Below, piece by piece: positions 5,314 through 7,204 of a DNA stretch of 7,204 nt (positions within the stretch are counted from its first letter, which is position 1; each line of letters opens with the position of its first letter). Under the pieces are notes generated by a model. The model was not told the DNA's origin. It did not search any database and saw nothing but the letters and a program-made list of their open reading frames with translations. Location: contig DLXM01000021.1 in NCBI GenBank assembly GCA_003448835.1, positions 1-7,204 on the forward strand, read 5' to 3'. The translations under genes and the position numbers were made by a program. This DNA comes from Bacteroidota bacterium. Lineage in GTDB: Bacteria > Bacteroidota > Rhodothermia > Balneolales > HLUCCA01.

Positions 5314-7200
5314 ATGACAACATCTACAAAATACAATCCTGTTGTAATAGACAGTGAATCAAATTTATTTGAAAGCCTTATTGAAAATCTCCCCAATATT
5401 TTCTTTTTGTTTAACGAGCAGGGAAAGCATCTATACTGGAACAGAACTCACGAGTTTGTAACCGGATATAGTCATGATGAAATTCTGAATATGCATCCCA
5501 GTGATTTTTTTGACAAAGACGCTGACCTTGTCAAAAAGCACATTTCAATTGCTTTTGAAACTGGAGAAACCTCTGTTTCTGCAAATTTAGTATTAAAATC
5601 AGGCGAAATTATCCCATATCGCTTTACAGCTCGCCATATAATTTACAAAGGTGAGTCAAGTATATATGGAATCGGTGTTGATATCAGCGAAAATGTAAAA
5701 AAAGCAATATCCACCGAATTCAGTGAGCGACGATTCAGATCCCTCGTCCAGGAAGGCAATGATTTAATTGCCATAGTAGATTCAGAAGGTATATATAAAT
5801 ATGTGAGTCCCACATCAGAGACCATTCTGGATATCCACCCGGATACCCTAATTGGAAAGAATGCTTATGATTTCATTCACGAAGATGATCATCTCAAACT
5901 TGCTGAAGCATTTGATAATTTAAACTCTACAAAACGAGTCGTAGTCGAACCATTTCGTTTTAGACATAATAATGGATCCTGGCGATGGATTGAAACAATT
6001 TTGGTGAACATGACAGATGATCCTACGGTTAATGGTATCGTCGCAAATTCAAGAGATGTCACCGAACGTGTTATTTTGTCCAATGAAATTATTGAACTAC
6101 AACAACTATTGAACAATGCTGCAAAATTAGCACGAGTCGGTGGATGGGAATTCGATTTAAAAAACGATAAACTCACCTGGTCACCCATCACAAAGATAAT
6201 CCATGAGGTTGATCTGGATTTTACGCCAGATGCTGAAACTGCATTGAATTATTATCGTGAAGATGTTCGGGACGAGGCAATAAAATATTTTCAACGAACC
6301 ATTGCAACTGGAGAAAAATCAGATTTTGAAATGCCGATCATTACTCAAAAAGGTAATGAACTTTGGGTGAGGGTAGTTTGTAATGCCAGATATAGTTCGG
6401 GAGAGTGTACACATATTTATGGAAGTTTTCAGGATATAAATCGCCAGAAAAATGCTGAAGAAAAATTAATTCAGTTAAATAAAGAACTAAACAAATATAT
6501 CACAGAATTACACCGCTCTAATGCTGACCTCGAACAATTTGCATATGTAGCATCTCATGATCTTCAAGAGCCGTTAAGAATGATCAGTAGCTTTTTAACT
6601 TTATTGAAGAAAAGATACGACAGACAATTAGATGAAAAAGCGCATCAATACATAAATTTCGCCTATAACGGAGCCGCTCGAATGCGACAAATCCTGTTAG
6701 ATTTACTAGCATTTTCCAAATTAGGTAGCAAAGATCATCAAGTTGAAAATGTATCTCTGGATGTTGTACTCAATGAAGTATGTAAATTATTAAGACAGCC
6801 GATAATAGAGTCCGGCGCGACCGTACATTTTGAAAATTTGCCCATCATTGAAACAAAACGAACTCCGCTGGTTCAGATGTTCCAAAACCTGATTAATAAT
6901 GCAATCAAGTATAAAAAAGACAATGTACTGCCTATGATTAACATATCTGCTACTGAAAATGACGAAGAATGGACTATTTCAGTGGCTGATAATGGTATTG
7001 GAATCGAAAAGGAATACTACGAACGTATTTTTGTCATTTTTCAGCGATTACATAATCAGGAAGAGTATGGCGGAACTGGAATGGGATTGGCAATAGTGAA
7101 AAAAATTGTAGGTAATCTCGGTGGCAAAATTTGGGTCGAATCAGAGCTCGGAAAAGGTTCTACCTTCTATTTTACATTACCCAAGAAAACTCTACCTTAA
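5314..7200 (+). CDS. Soluble sensor histidine kinase with three PAS domains
   Basis: A cytoplasmic two-component sensor kinase that should autophosphorylate and pass phosphate to an unseen response regulator. From the ATG at 5314 it has 628 residues and no membrane segment or signal peptide. PAS 1 spans about 17-128, PAS 2 about 138-252 and PAS 3 (PAS_3-like, GGWEFDL at 276-282) about 265-378. A short coiled coil at 378-408 leads into the HisKA domain with phosphoacceptor His415 in ASHDLQEPLR. The ATPase domain keeps the N box (NLINNAIKY, 525-533), the G1 box (DNGIGI, 559-564), the F box (IFVIFQRLH, 572-580) and the G2 box (GTGMGLAIVKKI, 587-598), so it should be active. No GAF, phytochrome or receiver domain is present. 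The TTG at 5272 directly follows an in-frame TAG and would add 14 unneeded residues. Its signal and partner are unknown. Confidence 0.92.
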   Translation: MTTSTKYNPVVIDSESNLFESLIENLPNIFFLFNEQGKHLYWNRTHEFVTGYSHDEILNMHPSDFFDKDADLVKKHISIAFETGETSVSANLVLKSGEIIPYRFTARHIIYKGESSIYGIGVDISENVKKAISTEFSERRFRSLVQEGNDLIAIVDSEGIYKYVSPTSETILDIHPDTLIGKNAYDFIHEDDHLKLAEAFDNLNSTKRVVVEPFRFRHNNGSWRWIETILVNMTDDPTVNGIVANSRDVTERVILSNEIIELQQLLNNAAKLARVGGWEFDLKNDKLTWSPITKIIHEVDLDFTPDAETALNYYREDVRDEAIKYFQRTIATGEKSDFEMPIITQKGNELWVRVVCNARYSSGECTHIYGSFQDINRQKNAEEKLIQLNKELNKYITELHRSNADLEQFAYVASHDLQEPLRMISSFLTLLKKRYDRQLDEKAHQYINFAYNGAARMRQILLDLLAFSKLGSKDHQVENVSLDVVLNEVCKLLRQPIIESGATVHFENLPIIETKRTPLVQMFQNLINNAIKYKKDNVLPMINISATENDEEWTISVADNGIGIEKEYYERIFVIFQRLHNQEEYGGTGMGLAIVKKIVGNLGGKIWVESELGKGSTFYFTLPKKTLP

Positions 7201-7204
7201 CGGG

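Noticed and set aside
5643..6191. Minus-strand frames of 60 and 100 residues inside the kinase gene
   Set aside because: They are antisense to the PAS domains and have no domain-like sequence.

Overview
The window looks like chromosome from a member of the Bacteroidota/Balneolota side of the FCB superphylum. The grounds are moderate-to-low GC, a CrtI-family carotenoid desaturase of the type common in that group, several TAnnTTTG boxes upstream of genes (the Bacteroidetes-type -7 element), mostly absent Shine-Dalgarno sequences, and a PAS-PAS-PAS histidine kinase with the ASHDLQEPLR core. I cannot name a genus. No tRNA, rRNA, CRISPR array, insertion sequence or phage gene is visible.

Layout from left to right. 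Positions 1-653 (minus) hold the N-terminal 217 residues of a phytoene-desaturase-family enzyme that runs off the left edge. A 99-bp divergent intergenic region separates it from 753-1955 (plus), a PlsC-type acyltransferase with an extra C-terminal region. Eight bases later, with a good AAGGA ribosome site, comes 1964-3340 (plus), a GltS-type sodium/glutamate symporter, probably in the same operon. It converges, with a six-base gap, on 3347-3847 (minus), a YfcE/MJ0936-type metallophosphoesterase. A 92-bp divergent region then leads to 3940-4980 (plus), a family 2 glycosyltransferase. A 333-bp AT-rich gap with a perfect 10-bp hairpin precedes 5314-7200 (plus), a soluble histidine kinase with three PAS domains, which ends four bases before the window does.

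No single pathway links the genes. The only suggestive grouping is the carotenoid desaturase beside a divergently transcribed acyltransferase, with a glycosyltransferase three genes away. Acylated carotenoid glycosides are known in relatives such as Salinibacter and in green sulphur bacteria, so this is a testable but unproven idea. The acyltransferase and symporter pair looks like a small membrane housekeeping operon. The kinase has no response regulator in view.

I found no convincing undescribed system. The most unusual points are a decayed zinc-ribbon remnant followed by a PH/GRAM-like tail in the acyltransferase, the clustered TAnnTTTG boxes (one placed so that the glycosyltransferase message would be leaderless), and the hairpin before the kinase. 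Three upstream-extended starts (TTG at 3877, ATG at 3889, TTG at 5272) are probably wrong, and shorter starts are given here.
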